Assembly (NCBI GenBank): GCA_019416425.1
Contig: DXXK01000002.1
Span: forward strand, 1 to 42,701
Direction of reading: 5' to 3'
DNA length: 42,701 nt
Source: Bacteroidales bacterium
Lineage (GTDB): Bacteria; Bacteroidota; Bacteroidia; Bacteroidales; Muribaculaceae
Shown: positions 8,311-17,149 of the stretch, piece after piece
Numbering within the stretch: position 1 is the first letter of the stretch
Layout of the letters: the number at the start of each line of letters is the position of its first letter
Made by a program: the position numbers and the translations under genes
Notes under the pieces: generated by a model
Seen by the model: only the letters and a program-made list of their open reading frames with translations
Database searches by the model: none
Told to the model about the DNA's origin: nothing

Positions 8311-10254
8311 TCAGTAACCGGGATTCTGCAGTAAATTCTCGTTCAACTGAAGCTGGCTTATGGGCAGGGGATAGAGATAGTTGTGGCGTTTCATATTGAA
8401 TTGAGATTTCGCGTTGACTATAAGCGCAGCGGATCCATCAGGAAGGATTTCTTCACCATATATATTCGATGCTGAGGTATATGTCGGCTGAGGTGTCTCT
8501 CCTGAATAATATTGGAAATTCACGATTTCAGTATCGGTTCCATCCGGATTCTTAATGACAACACCAAGACGGTTGGCATTAATCGTCTCCTCAGCAATGG
8601 CCCAACGCAACAGGTCGGTCTGGCGTGCGTATTCGTTGCGAAGCTCAACCGCCCGCTCATTACGTATTAATTCAAGAATAGACAGGTTACCGGCTTTACC
8701 CGTATTTTTAAGATAGTTTTGATTTGCCTTGGCCACCGAAGCATTGCTGATTGGTGCGGAACCGCCTCTTTTGTGAAGCACATTAATTGATCTATCAAGA
8801 TCCTGGTCGGATATCTGACCATTTCCAAGCTCACATTTTGCCTCGGCAAATATAAGGTACATCTCGGCTAATCGGAGAATCGGATAGTCGTATGACTCAT
8901 CTCCGTCTTTCTGTGCAAGACTGCATTCTGATATCATTTTGCGATTTTGGAAACCTGTCACTCCGGCAGATGTAACTGACGGATAGTAATCGACAACACC
9001 ATCCGGGAAATCAAAGCATGTTACATAATCCGCTTTTGCGTAGCGGTCTTTGTTTCCGCCTAATGTTCCCATCATGAAATATTTACAGCCAGGTTTCTTT
9101 ACAGTAGAAGTGAATCTGTAATCTCGGTTCTCATAGATGTCAGTCATCTTGTCAAAACCACGATAGTCCTCGGAATAGAAATATGGAAGACCGTCACTGA
9201 CGCATGGAACCATATTGATCCAATTGAGCGTAACCGCGCCAAGCCCATTGTTGTCGCCTCCGAAAGTATGGGTGATGTTGGAGCCGGACCTATTGCTTGA
9301 CCGATCATAGCAGTCCATCAGGATAAACTCGCGGTTGCGGTTTTTGGGGAAGCCCATAGGATTCGTATTCTCATCTTCCAGATTAAAAAGGAAGTTATAT
9401 GCAATAGACTCGTAAGGTGTGCCTTCGGCATTCCAGAGTTCATAGAAGCCGGAATTGATGACCTTCTCTGACAGCGATGCGGCTTCAGTGAGCATTTCAT
9501 TGACCGAGGGATATCCTGCAGGTCTTGCTGTGCCGGCACCTTCCCTGACACCATCTCCATCGGTTGATTCCCCGACATATTTCTCCCATGTCGCTTCGAA
9601 AAGAAGGACCCTTGCCAGGAAACCCTGAGCACCTTGCTTGGTGACGTGACCATCGTGAGCAGATTCATCAGGGAGGCCTGCGATAGCATCGCGGAGATCT
9701 GCGATTATCTGGCCGACAACCTCATAACGGGAGTTGCGTGCCATATATAGTTCTACTGACGTTGAGGACAGCGGCCTTGTCACAATCGGCACACCACCGA
9801 AACGCATCAACATCCAGTAATATTGATAGGCACGAAAGAATTTTGCTGTAGCCACGTAAGGTTCGATACTCTCGGAACCGTTATATTGTTCAGCCTTTTC
9901 AAGAAGGATGTTGCATTTGCGGATCTTGGCATAGCAGAGGCCCCAGTATCCGTCGTTCTCGGAAGCAGCCAAAGTGCCATTGGTCGTGTTGCTTACTCCA
10001 GCCAGCAGGTCGGTGTTGCTGTCCCACACCCATCCAAAGTCATGGGCGCAATCCTTTCCATTGACCTTCTCGCTGATTTTCTTATAGCCATAGAAGCTGT
10101 ATGTGCCGTTGGCCGCGGCCTCGAACTGCTTGGCTGTCTTATAGTAGTTGGCTTCGGTCTGGGTGTCCAATGGTTTAAGATCCAGGAAGTAGTCTGTGCA
10201 GGAAGTCATGATGGCTCCAAGCACGGTTGCCAGTAATAATATTATGTTCTTCAT
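8311..10254 (-). CDS. SusD/RagB-family surface glycan-binding lipoprotein
   Basis: The 647-residue protein has a lipoprotein signal peptide with Cys19 in the lipobox MTSC and the SusD-like N-terminal start DYFLDLKPLDTQTEANYY. TPR-like helices in the first third (YQYYWMLMRFGGVPIVTRPL), the RagB C-terminal region (ELIRNERAVELRNEYARQTDLLRW) and the final PLPISQLQLNENLLQNPGY are typical of the family. It sits on the outer membrane as the lid of the SusC transporter. It begins 23 bases after susC and is followed by the GH36 gene, so all three share one transcript. The bound glycan cannot be read from the sequence; the neighbouring alpha-galactosidase suggests an alpha-galactoside. Confidence 0.95.
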   Translation of the reverse strand: MKNIILLLATVLGAIMTSCTDYFLDLKPLDTQTEANYYKTAKQFEAAANGTYSFYGYKKISEKVNGKDCAHDFGWVWDSNTDLLAGVSNTTNGTLAASENDGYWGLCYAKIRKCNILLEKAEQYNGSESIEPYVATAKFFRAYQYYWMLMRFGGVPIVTRPLSSTSVELYMARNSRYEVVGQIIADLRDAIAGLPDESAHDGHVTKQGAQGFLARVLLFEATWEKYVGESTDGDGVREGAGTARPAGYPSVNEMLTEAASLSEKVINSGFYELWNAEGTPYESIAYNFLFNLEDENTNPMGFPKNRNREFILMDCYDRSSNRSGSNITHTFGGDNNGLGAVTLNWINMVPCVSDGLPYFYSEDYRGFDKMTDIYENRDYRFTSTVKKPGCKYFMMGTLGGNKDRYAKADYVTCFDFPDGVVDYYPSVTSAGVTGFQNRKMISECSLAQKDGDESYDYPILRLAEMYLIFAEAKCELGNGQISDQDLDRSINVLHKRGGSAPISNASVAKANQNYLKNTGKAGNLSILELIRNERAVELRNEYARQTDLLRWAIAEETINANRLGVVIKNPDGTDTEIVNFQYYSGETPQPTYTSASNIYGEEILPDGSAALIVNAKSQFNMKRHNYLYPLPISQLQLNENLLQNPGY

Positions 10255-10277
10255 TATTTCGTTATTATGATTTGTGT

Positions 10278-13200
10278 TTAAAACTGCAGGTCTATACCAA
10301 AAGTCCAGTTGCGGGCAAAGGGCAACGAAGTGTTTGAACGCCCGCTCTTTTCAGGGTCGTATCCATCGTGTATGCCTGTGATCTCACCGATATTGTCGCC
10401 TGAGAAGTAGAAGCGGAGTTTACTTATTCCCCATGCTCCCGTGATTCCTACAGGGAGCGTATAGCCGAATGTGATGTTCTTCACGCGGGCGTACCATCCA
10501 TTCTGAACCTCGGAGTCATTATTATTGGTATTCCAGTCATTCTTCGCATTTTCAAGTGAAAGACGGGCATAACGGGCATCCTGATTATCCCACGACCATG
10601 TATCGAGATGCGACAGCAGGATATTGTTGTAGTTGCGATAGAAGGCACATTTGTTGAAATTGGTGGCCTGCGTGCCATTGGTGCCACGAAGGACATTGCG
10701 CTTTCCTACACCCTGAATGAACATTGAGAGGTCAAAACCTTTCCATGAGCCACCCAGATTAAGACTGAACTGGTAGTGAGGGTCGGTATCGCCATAGTGG
10801 CAGACATCTCCTGAACCGGTGTTTCCCTTGCCGTTAGTCGTGTCATGCTCAGGATCCAGAATCAATATCTTGCGGCGGTCACCGGGGCGAAGATGTGTTT
10901 TCTCATTATTCTGGGGAACCTTTCCTAAAGCATTTCCGCCGGTACAGTTGGCATACTGCTTGTAATACTCTTCAATCTCCTCGTACGACGTGAAATATCC
11001 GTCTGTCTTATAAAGGAATAAGCTGTTGAGCGGATAACCCTCACGCACACTTACAAAACCTGCCACCCAGTTGTCGGATCCTTTGTAGTCGGTCACCATC
11101 GACCTGGCGTCCGTAAGTTGCGCGCCGATCCAGTAGGTAACTTCTCCGATACGGTCGTTCCAATTCAATGAGGCCTCCCAACCGTTGACGCGCAGGCGTG
11201 CATTGTTTGTCGCGGGGGCCTTTCCTCCGAGGATATCAGGATATGTGATGGCTGTAAGCATACCTTCGTTTATTTTCTGATACCAGTCGAAACTGCCTCG
11301 CAGTCTGTTGTTGAGGAATCCGAAGTCAATACCTACGTTGAAGTTATGAAGCCTTTCCCAAGTACGTGAATAGTCTATCATCGAGCCAAGATTTGCAATT
11401 CCGGCAAGACCTGAATTGAAATAATGTGTACCTGTTGTATTCACGGTTGACAGATAGTCATAGTTGCCCAGGCTTGACACGGCACCACCGGTCACACCGT
11501 ACGACACGCGGAGTTTTAAATCAGAAAGCCAGTCGGCATTCTCCGTGACGAATCTTTCCTGAGATATACGCCAAGCCACGCTTGCTGCTCCGAAGTTGCT
11601 CCAGCGGTAGTCCTTATGGAACTTAGATGTACCGTCACGTCGTCCAAGCAGCTCAAGCAGATAGCGCCCGTCATATTGATAATTCAGACGAGTGAAGAAG
11701 GATACAAAACCGTTCTGGTTCGAACCTCCGGAAATATGCTGATGCGCGGCTTCCGATGAAGCGGTATTAAGGTCGAACAAGCCCTCGTAGAGAATACCGT
11801 CACGCTTGGCTGTCACGTTCTTATATGTATTCCGCTCTGCATTCGCACCAATCATCGCAGCCAAATAATGGTCACCGAAATAATGGTTATAGTCAGCCTG
11901 TGCAAGATAATACTCATAGAGAGTGCGCTGGCTGCGCTCCTGTATGTAATTGCTTGTGCCTCCGTTGATTTCATTGGTACGGTTGAGCGATGTGTCCCAA
12001 TAACCCACCTCATATCTGGTCTTGGTCTCTTTCTGTATATTGTCGTTTTTGGTCAGAGATGCCTGTGCCGTGACCTTGAGGTCCTTGAATATCTGGAAAT
12101 ACAATGCCGTGGAGAAACGGAATGTGGCGAACTCTCTTGAGGCGATACCCGCCCCCTTCATGGCGGCCAGAGGTGAACGGCCACACATGTAGAAGTCGTA
12201 GAAGTGGCCGTCGGGTGTATAGGCCGGCGAGCAAGGGGCGTCATACATTCCAGAGTTATTGCCGTCAAGACCGTCACGCGGACCCTTCATATAATTGTTG
12301 CTGTATGACATGTTGATATTCCATGTGAGCCACTTCTTGAGGTCGAGATCCACGTTCATCCTCGCATTGTATTTTCTCACACCATCAAATACGGCCTTGA
12401 TTACCGAACGGTCATAGGCATAGCCCACTGCCGCAAACCAGCGAGCCTTCTGGCTTGAGCCGGTCACGCTTAGATTATGCTGGGTGGATACCGTCTTGCC
12501 ATATACGTAATCCAGCCAGTTATTGGAGGCGTAATGATGAAGCACGCCGTTGACATCTACATAATCGAATTCATTTCCTTCTGCCATAACGTCAATCAGA
12601 CGTCGATAGTCAGTAAAGTCACGCCCGGCCACTCCAGGCTTTATAATCTGGGCGCCATTGGCATCAACCATGATGTTCTGCCATATCTGAGTGTTTACAG
12701 AGCGCTGTGTACAACGCTCCCCGTTAGGTGCTGTTGGATCCGCAATGACAAAATCCTGATATGACGCATCGATGTAGGCTCGTGCCCATTCCTTCATGCC
12801 TGCTAATGGAAGCTGGTTGGCCGGTGTGTTCAGGGTCACCATGCCGTTGTATGACACCTTGACATCATCACCTTTCCTGCCTTTCTTCGTGGTGACGAGA
12901 ATGACGCCTCCTGCCGCACGTGAGCCATAGATGGCTGCTGACGCGTCCTTCAGAACCGATATGCCCGCTATATCATCCGGATTGAGTGAGCTGAACTCAG
13001 TTTTGCTTATTACCGGAACCCCATCGATTATTATGAGCGGTTCCACCGTATTGACCGAGGAGGCTCCTCGAATCTGTATACCGAGATCCTCGTTTCCCGG
13101 ACGGGCCGATGTTCTGGTGATGGTCAGACCCGGGACCTGTCCCTGAAGACCGATCGCCGTATTTGACACAGGACGGTTCTCAAGGACATCACCGCTTACG

Positions 13201-13628
13201 GCTGAGACCGCACCTGACAGAGTCTCCTTTTTCTGTGCTCCATATCCCACTACAACCACTTCGTCGAGCAACTCCTCACTTTCCTGAAGCGTTACATCAT
13301 ATACCTGCCCCGGTTTAATCTTGATCTCGGATGGAACGTATCCGATGTACGTTACGATGATTGTGCCCCTCCCTGTGTTCGTCAGGTTGAATTTCCCATC
13401 AGGATCGGTCGTCGTTCCCGTACTTGTACCCTTGACCACTACAGTCGCCCCTACCAATGGCTCTCCCTGCGAATCCACAACCGTTCCATGAATCTCACCT
13501 GTTGTCGCCACGCCTTTCGGCTGTGACACGTCTGCCGTACCGGCATAACAATATCCACCTGGCCAGACTGTCACTATCGACAGCAGCACTGCCGCCATGG
13601 CGGATGATTTGAATTTTAGTTTTTGCAT
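10278..13628 (-). CDS. SusC/RagA-family TonB-dependent outer-membrane transporter
   Basis: The 1116-residue protein has a signal peptide (about 1-30), a carboxypeptidase-regulatory-like domain (about 44-118, starting GEIHGTVVDSQGEPLVGA), the TonB box DEVVVVGYG (122-130), a plug domain (about 135-250, with GVPVISKTEFSSLNPDDIAG and VLKDASAAIYGSRAAGGV) and a beta-barrel ending in the terminal Phe expected for outer-membrane assembly. It forms the import complex with the downstream SusD. There is no extra N-terminal anti-sigma-binding domain, which agrees with control by the adjacent AraC-type regulator rather than by an ECF sigma factor. A promoter fits 60-100 bases upstream. Confidence 0.97.
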   Translation of the reverse strand: MQKLKFKSSAMAAVLLSIVTVWPGGYCYAGTADVSQPKGVATTGEIHGTVVDSQGEPLVGATVVVKGTSTGTTTDPDGKFNLTNTGRGTIIVTYIGYVPSEIKIKPGQVYDVTLQESEELLDEVVVVGYGAQKKETLSGAVSAVSGDVLENRPVSNTAIGLQGQVPGLTITRTSARPGNEDLGIQIRGASSVNTVEPLIIIDGVPVISKTEFSSLNPDDIAGISVLKDASAAIYGSRAAGGVILVTTKKGRKGDDVKVSYNGMVTLNTPANQLPLAGMKEWARAYIDASYQDFVIADPTAPNGERCTQRSVNTQIWQNIMVDANGAQIIKPGVAGRDFTDYRRLIDVMAEGNEFDYVDVNGVLHHYASNNWLDYVYGKTVSTQHNLSVTGSSQKARWFAAVGYAYDRSVIKAVFDGVRKYNARMNVDLDLKKWLTWNINMSYSNNYMKGPRDGLDGNNSGMYDAPCSPAYTPDGHFYDFYMCGRSPLAAMKGAGIASREFATFRFSTALYFQIFKDLKVTAQASLTKNDNIQKETKTRYEVGYWDTSLNRTNEINGGTSNYIQERSQRTLYEYYLAQADYNHYFGDHYLAAMIGANAERNTYKNVTAKRDGILYEGLFDLNTASSEAAHQHISGGSNQNGFVSFFTRLNYQYDGRYLLELLGRRDGTSKFHKDYRWSNFGAASVAWRISQERFVTENADWLSDLKLRVSYGVTGGAVSSLGNYDYLSTVNTTGTHYFNSGLAGIANLGSMIDYSRTWERLHNFNVGIDFGFLNNRLRGSFDWYQKINEGMLTAITYPDILGGKAPATNNARLRVNGWEASLNWNDRIGEVTYWIGAQLTDARSMVTDYKGSDNWVAGFVSVREGYPLNSLFLYKTDGYFTSYEEIEEYYKQYANCTGGNALGKVPQNNEKTHLRPGDRRKILILDPEHDTTNGKGNTGSGDVCHYGDTDPHYQFSLNLGGSWKGFDLSMFIQGVGKRNVLRGTNGTQATNFNKCAFYRNYNNILLSHLDTWSWDNQDARYARLSLENAKNDWNTNNNDSEVQNGWYARVKNITFGYTLPVGITGAWGISKLRFYFSGDNIGEITGIHDGYDPEKSGRSNTSLPFARNWTFGIDLQF

Positions 13629-13694
13629 GAATTCTTATGTTGAATGATAGATTGATTCAGGTCAACTGACGCCCGTCTTGAACGCTTACGGATG

Positions 13695-13726
13695 CAAAAT
13701 TACAGCTTGACAGAACCCCTTGCAAG
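13695..13726 (-). promoter_or_regulatory. Promoter of the susC-susD-GH36 operon
   Basis: On the minus strand a CTTG element (13723-13726, near TTTG), 20 bases, and TAATTTTG (13695-13702) fit the Bacteroidota consensus. The leader would be about 60 bases. It lies downstream of the regulator's terminator, which fits separate control of the operon. Confidence 0.55.
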
Positions 13727-13751
13727 TCTTCTGCTTCCAGGATGCTACCGA

Positions 13752-13793
13752 TAAAAACGGGAACAGCATGACACTCGACATCATGCTGTCCCC
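13752..13793 (-). terminator. Terminator of the sensor/AraC regulator gene
   Basis: A 9-bp stem (13763-13771 with 13781-13789) extended by three G-C pairs past a bulged A is followed, on the minus strand, by GTTTTTAT. It separates the regulator from the susC promoter. Confidence 0.8.
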
Positions 13794-13854
13794 TAATCAG
13801 TTACCATAAATTTCAGAAGTCCCAAAAAAGATGGGAATCCCCGCATCAGGATCC

Positions 13855-16635
13855 TCAGCCACTGAAATCCCCTGAATCCGGCACCTTCGGATTGCCTATG
13901 CCGGACAGGTTCCGCTGCTGACAGTATTGCAGCGGCGTAAGACCGGTGACATCCTTAAAAACACGGTAGAACGTAGTCTTGCTGGAAAAACCGCTTCGGC
14001 CTGCTATCGTCATCAGTGTGAAGCGTGTCAGATTATCCTCAGTCATCATGCCTTTCACTTCATTGACACGGTATATGTTGATGAAATTGGAAAAATTCAT
14101 CTTCATGTTTGAATTAAGAAGATGGGAAAGATCCTTTTCCTCACACCCGAGATGCTGAGCCACGTCACTGATGCTTAGCCTGGCGTTCCTGTATGGCTTT
14201 TCAGAATCCATATACTCAAGCAATCTATCCATAAGAGGACTCTGCTCCACGGAAACCGACACAGAACCGTTGCCCTCAGCAATGTTTTCCGAAGCCTTTG
14301 AGAACAGGTCCCGTTCATTCCGGATCTTGACCTTCAGTCTCCATATGCGGTGACAGAAGTATGCCGTCAGCATCAGAAGCACAGACACACCTATTACCAG
14401 ACCGATTATATGGCCGTAAGGCCTTGACACACGCACGGGGACCGATGCGTATGTTTCCTGTCCGGGCAGCCGTACACAGAAGGTATAGTTTCCCGCTTCG
14501 AGATTCTCATATGTTACCTCATTGATTCCCGTTATAGTCTTCCAATCCTTCTCGTACCCTTCAAGCCTGTATTCGTAAACCGTAGCATAGGGAAGGGTAA
14601 AATCCATATTGGAGAATCTGAATCTCAATGACCGTGTCGAATGAGGTACCGGGATTTCCTGACCGCGTTCCAGGAAGAGAGGATTGTAGACACTATCGCC
14701 CACGGCAACGGATGTTATCCTCGGGACACCAGATGTCCCTGTCCCCGATGATGGCTGACTGAGCGCCATGGTGACCAACCCTCCTTCATTAGCCCACGAT
14801 ATTACGCTGTCACCGATTATCTCCACCTCATTATTGAAATCAAGATCGTTCAATCCGTCAAGACGCTTATATACGTAAAATGAATTGTCTTCCGGATTCA
14901 AACGTGTTATTCTTGTACGCGTACAGATCCATATTGTTCCGTTACAGTCTTCCGCCACACTCTCCACTTCGTTCTCAGGCATGATGTCATCAGTGGTGTA
15001 ATGATTCTTGACAACCAGGTCCATCCCGATTCTATACAGTCCATTTTGCGCAGTGCATACCCATATGTCCCCTTTCGAGTCCTCCAATATATACCGTATC
15101 TCCCACTTAATAGGTTCGCTAAAGCAATCGCTTTTCATACGCCCGCTTTCAATGTCAAGGAGATATAACCCGAAATTGGTTCCGATCCAAAGCCTCCCTT
15201 TCTGATCCGGATGGGAGCAGAATACGACATTTGTATTCAGAACTGAATTCATCATGTTGTATTCTCTCCGGAACTTAGCCTCAGGAGAGAATTCATATAA
15301 GCCGTTCTGTGTCGACAGCCAGATGTTCCCCTTACTGTCCTCGGTCACTCCGAACACACATCCATAGGTAAAGACTTCGGCATTTGAAAACCTGCTCAAT
15401 GTTCCCGACACAGGATCAAAGACGTGCACTCCTCCGCCGTAGGTACTTATCAGTGCTTTCCCTTGGACCATATCCATCGACACTACAATATCCGACCTCA
15501 GGCCGGAATTCGGATCTGATGCCTTGAATGTCTTGACGGAGTTGTTTTTCTGATCAATATGGTAGAGACCCTCCCTGGTTCCTATAAGTTTGTCGCCGTT
15601 TTGGAACGTCATCATGGAGCGGACGTGATGTTCTGATGAATTGAAGGCCGGAACCTTGAAATATCTGAACTTGAACTCGCCACGTGGTGTATAGCTCACG
15701 CCTCTGAACTGGGTACCTATCCATTTTATACCATCGGAATTAAGGATGCATGTGATTGTATTGGAGCCGGAATGATGCTGCCCGCTTTCCTCCATTGTAA
15801 CGGTTTCGATAACACCTGAAGCCAAATCGAGTGTCTTAAGTCCGGTTCCGTTCGTTCCTACATATAGTTTCTTGTCCTGACGGTCTATTGCGGTGACAAG
15901 CTTGTGATCAAAACCTTTCACCTTATCGAACGCCCTTGAACGCAGGTTGAATCTGAATATTCCTTTATTAAAAGTACCGAGAAATATCGAATTATCATCG
16001 CTGGTGAGGCATGTGAAGAAATTATCGTCATCGGGATTTCGGTACAATACGGGCTTCATATCGCGTACATCGATTCGCAACAAGCCATCGGCCGTAGAAA
16101 ACCAGTAAACGTACTTATCCTGTCGGAGCACGCCTGTGATATGATTTGCCGCCGACAGCCCTGCACTGATATGCATGCGCCTGTACTTGTGGTTATCTAC
16201 CAGATACAGACCGTTCTCCGTACCTGCCCAGAATTTTCCCGGCGATATCAGACATATGCATTTAACAACGGCTGCTGGCAATCCCAGAGGCACATAAGTC
16301 GTTGATTTCCGACTGAAAAACAGAACATCGGACAATGTTCCGAGCAATAAGGTGTCCTTGTCCGACTCTTCTATCGACCATACGTTGCCGCTTAAGTCAG
16401 GCAGAGTATATTCCACTGTTTCCACACCATCAAACCGGATCAAACCTTTCTTAGTCCCAATCCAGATGAATCCGGCGGAATCCTTTTCAATCGCCAGCAC
16501 CGCATTGCTTGAAAGTCCATTGGATGTACTGAGAGTCTGGAATCTAATGGATGGAGCCGCCATGAATCCAAGCAATGGATATAGGAACAGGGCAGATATA
16601 ATAATGAGGAATCTAACTATCTTCATGACATTCAT
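13855..16635 (-). CDS. Membrane-spanning sensor regulator: propeller, Y_Y_Y domain, AraC HTH, no kinase
   Basis: The 926-residue protein has a signal peptide or anchor at 1-27, then about 640 residues of two-component-regulator propeller repeats of the type GLSSNAVLAIEKDSAGFIWIGT. A Y_Y_Y domain follows (about 665-735), then one membrane segment (about 742-765), a linker of only about 40 residues, and a C-terminal AraC-type HTH (about 810-912; EVKGMMTEDN, GFSSKTTFYRVFKDVTGLTP). This is the sensor and output of the hybrid two-component systems that control Bacteroides PULs, but histidine kinase, ATPase and receiver domains are absent. It should bind a sugar in the periplasm and act directly on DNA from the membrane. 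It lies upstream of susC on the same strand. Starts at 16635 and 16626 (Met4) are both possible. Confidence 0.92.
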   Translation of the reverse strand: MNVMKIVRFLIIISALFLYPLLGFMAAPSIRFQTLSTSNGLSSNAVLAIEKDSAGFIWIGTKKGLIRFDGVETVEYTLPDLSGNVWSIEESDKDTLLLGTLSDVLFFSRKSTTYVPLGLPAAVVKCICLISPGKFWAGTENGLYLVDNHKYRRMHISAGLSAANHITGVLRQDKYVYWFSTADGLLRIDVRDMKPVLYRNPDDDNFFTCLTSDDNSIFLGTFNKGIFRFNLRSRAFDKVKGFDHKLVTAIDRQDKKLYVGTNGTGLKTLDLASGVIETVTMEESGQHHSGSNTITCILNSDGIKWIGTQFRGVSYTPRGEFKFRYFKVPAFNSSEHHVRSMMTFQNGDKLIGTREGLYHIDQKNNSVKTFKASDPNSGLRSDIVVSMDMVQGKALISTYGGGVHVFDPVSGTLSRFSNAEVFTYGCVFGVTEDSKGNIWLSTQNGLYEFSPEAKFRREYNMMNSVLNTNVVFCSHPDQKGRLWIGTNFGLYLLDIESGRMKSDCFSEPIKWEIRYILEDSKGDIWVCTAQNGLYRIGMDLVVKNHYTTDDIMPENEVESVAEDCNGTIWICTRTRITRLNPEDNSFYVYKRLDGLNDLDFNNEVEIIGDSVISWANEGGLVTMALSQPSSGTGTSGVPRITSVAVGDSVYNPLFLERGQEIPVPHSTRSLRFRFSNMDFTLPYATVYEYRLEGYEKDWKTITGINEVTYENLEAGNYTFCVRLPGQETYASVPVRVSRPYGHIIGLVIGVSVLLMLTAYFCHRIWRLKVKIRNERDLFSKASENIAEGNGSVSVSVEQSPLMDRLLEYMDSEKPYRNARLSISDVAQHLGCEEKDLSHLLNSNMKMNFSNFINIYRVNEVKGMMTEDNLTRFTLMTIAGRSGFSSKTTFYRVFKDVTGLTPLQYCQQRNLSGIGNPKVPDSGDFSG

Positions 16636-16794
16636 AATTAATCAGTTAAAACCGAATAGATTTCTATGCTCCTTACGTAAGTCCGGGATTATAAAATTTG
16701 CTGTTTATTCACTAACATCTTTGATAAAGCTCTGCAGGCGTAGGCCACACTCTTTAACATCGACGCTTTACAATTATATATACGACCTCATCTG

Positions 16795-16802
16795 CAAAAT
16801 TA
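16795..16802 (-). promoter_or_regulatory. Possible -7 element for the regulator gene
   Basis: TAATTTTG on the minus strand matches TAnnTTTG and is identical to the -7 element proposed for susC. I see no clear TTTG about 20 bases upstream. The leader would be about 150 bases. The rest of the 16636-16926 stretch is AT-rich, and I see no gene in it. Confidence 0.35.
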
Positions 16803-16926
16803 CTAAAAATTATCATAAATCCTATATTTATAATTGACACATGGCAGTGAGTCATGCAAGCACTCATGACCCGAGAATCCATTGGAAATTTAATACATAA
16901 GTCTGTCAGGGCATTTCAAAAAAATA

Positions 16927-16958
16927 TTTCGGTAATTGAAAATATTTTTGTAACTTTG
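16927..16958 (+). promoter_or_regulatory. Promoter of tRNA-Gln
   Basis: TTTC (16927-16930), 20 bases, TAACTTTG (16951-16958) is one mismatch from the Bacteroidota consensus. Transcription would begin about 30 bases before the tRNA. Confidence 0.55.
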
Positions 16959-16997
16959 CAATGTCTTTAGGGTCTCCGGACCTTGGGACCTCAGGAT

Positions 16998-17068
16998 TGT
17001 CTTATGGTGTAATGGTAGCACTGCAGTTTTTGGTTCTGCCTGTCCAAGTTCGAATCTTGGTAAGACAA
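16998..17068 (+). tRNA. tRNA-Gln (anticodon UUG)
   Basis: The 71-base gene folds as a cloverleaf. The acceptor stem is TGTCTTA with TAAGACA, the D arm is GTGTAATGGTAGCAC, and the anticodon TTG is at 17030-17032. The T arm is CCAAG-TTCGAAT-CTTGG and position 73 is A. The U1-A72 pair is typical of tRNA-Gln, and a T-T mismatch closes the anticodon loop. The CCA end is not encoded. It stands alone on the plus strand between two minus-strand genes. Confidence 0.95.
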
Positions 17069-17073
17069 CGCAA

Positions 17074-17102
17074 GGGTTGAGCGGCGCTCAACCCTTTTTT
17101 AT
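17074..17102 (+). terminator. Terminator of tRNA-Gln
   Basis: A 9-bp perfect stem (17074-17082 with 17086-17094), a GGC loop and six T residues (17095-17100) start five bases after the tRNA. Confidence 0.93.
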
Positions 17103-17149
17103 TATCAGCCAGCTTTCTGAGCTTCCAGTGAACTCAGAGAAGAAGATTA

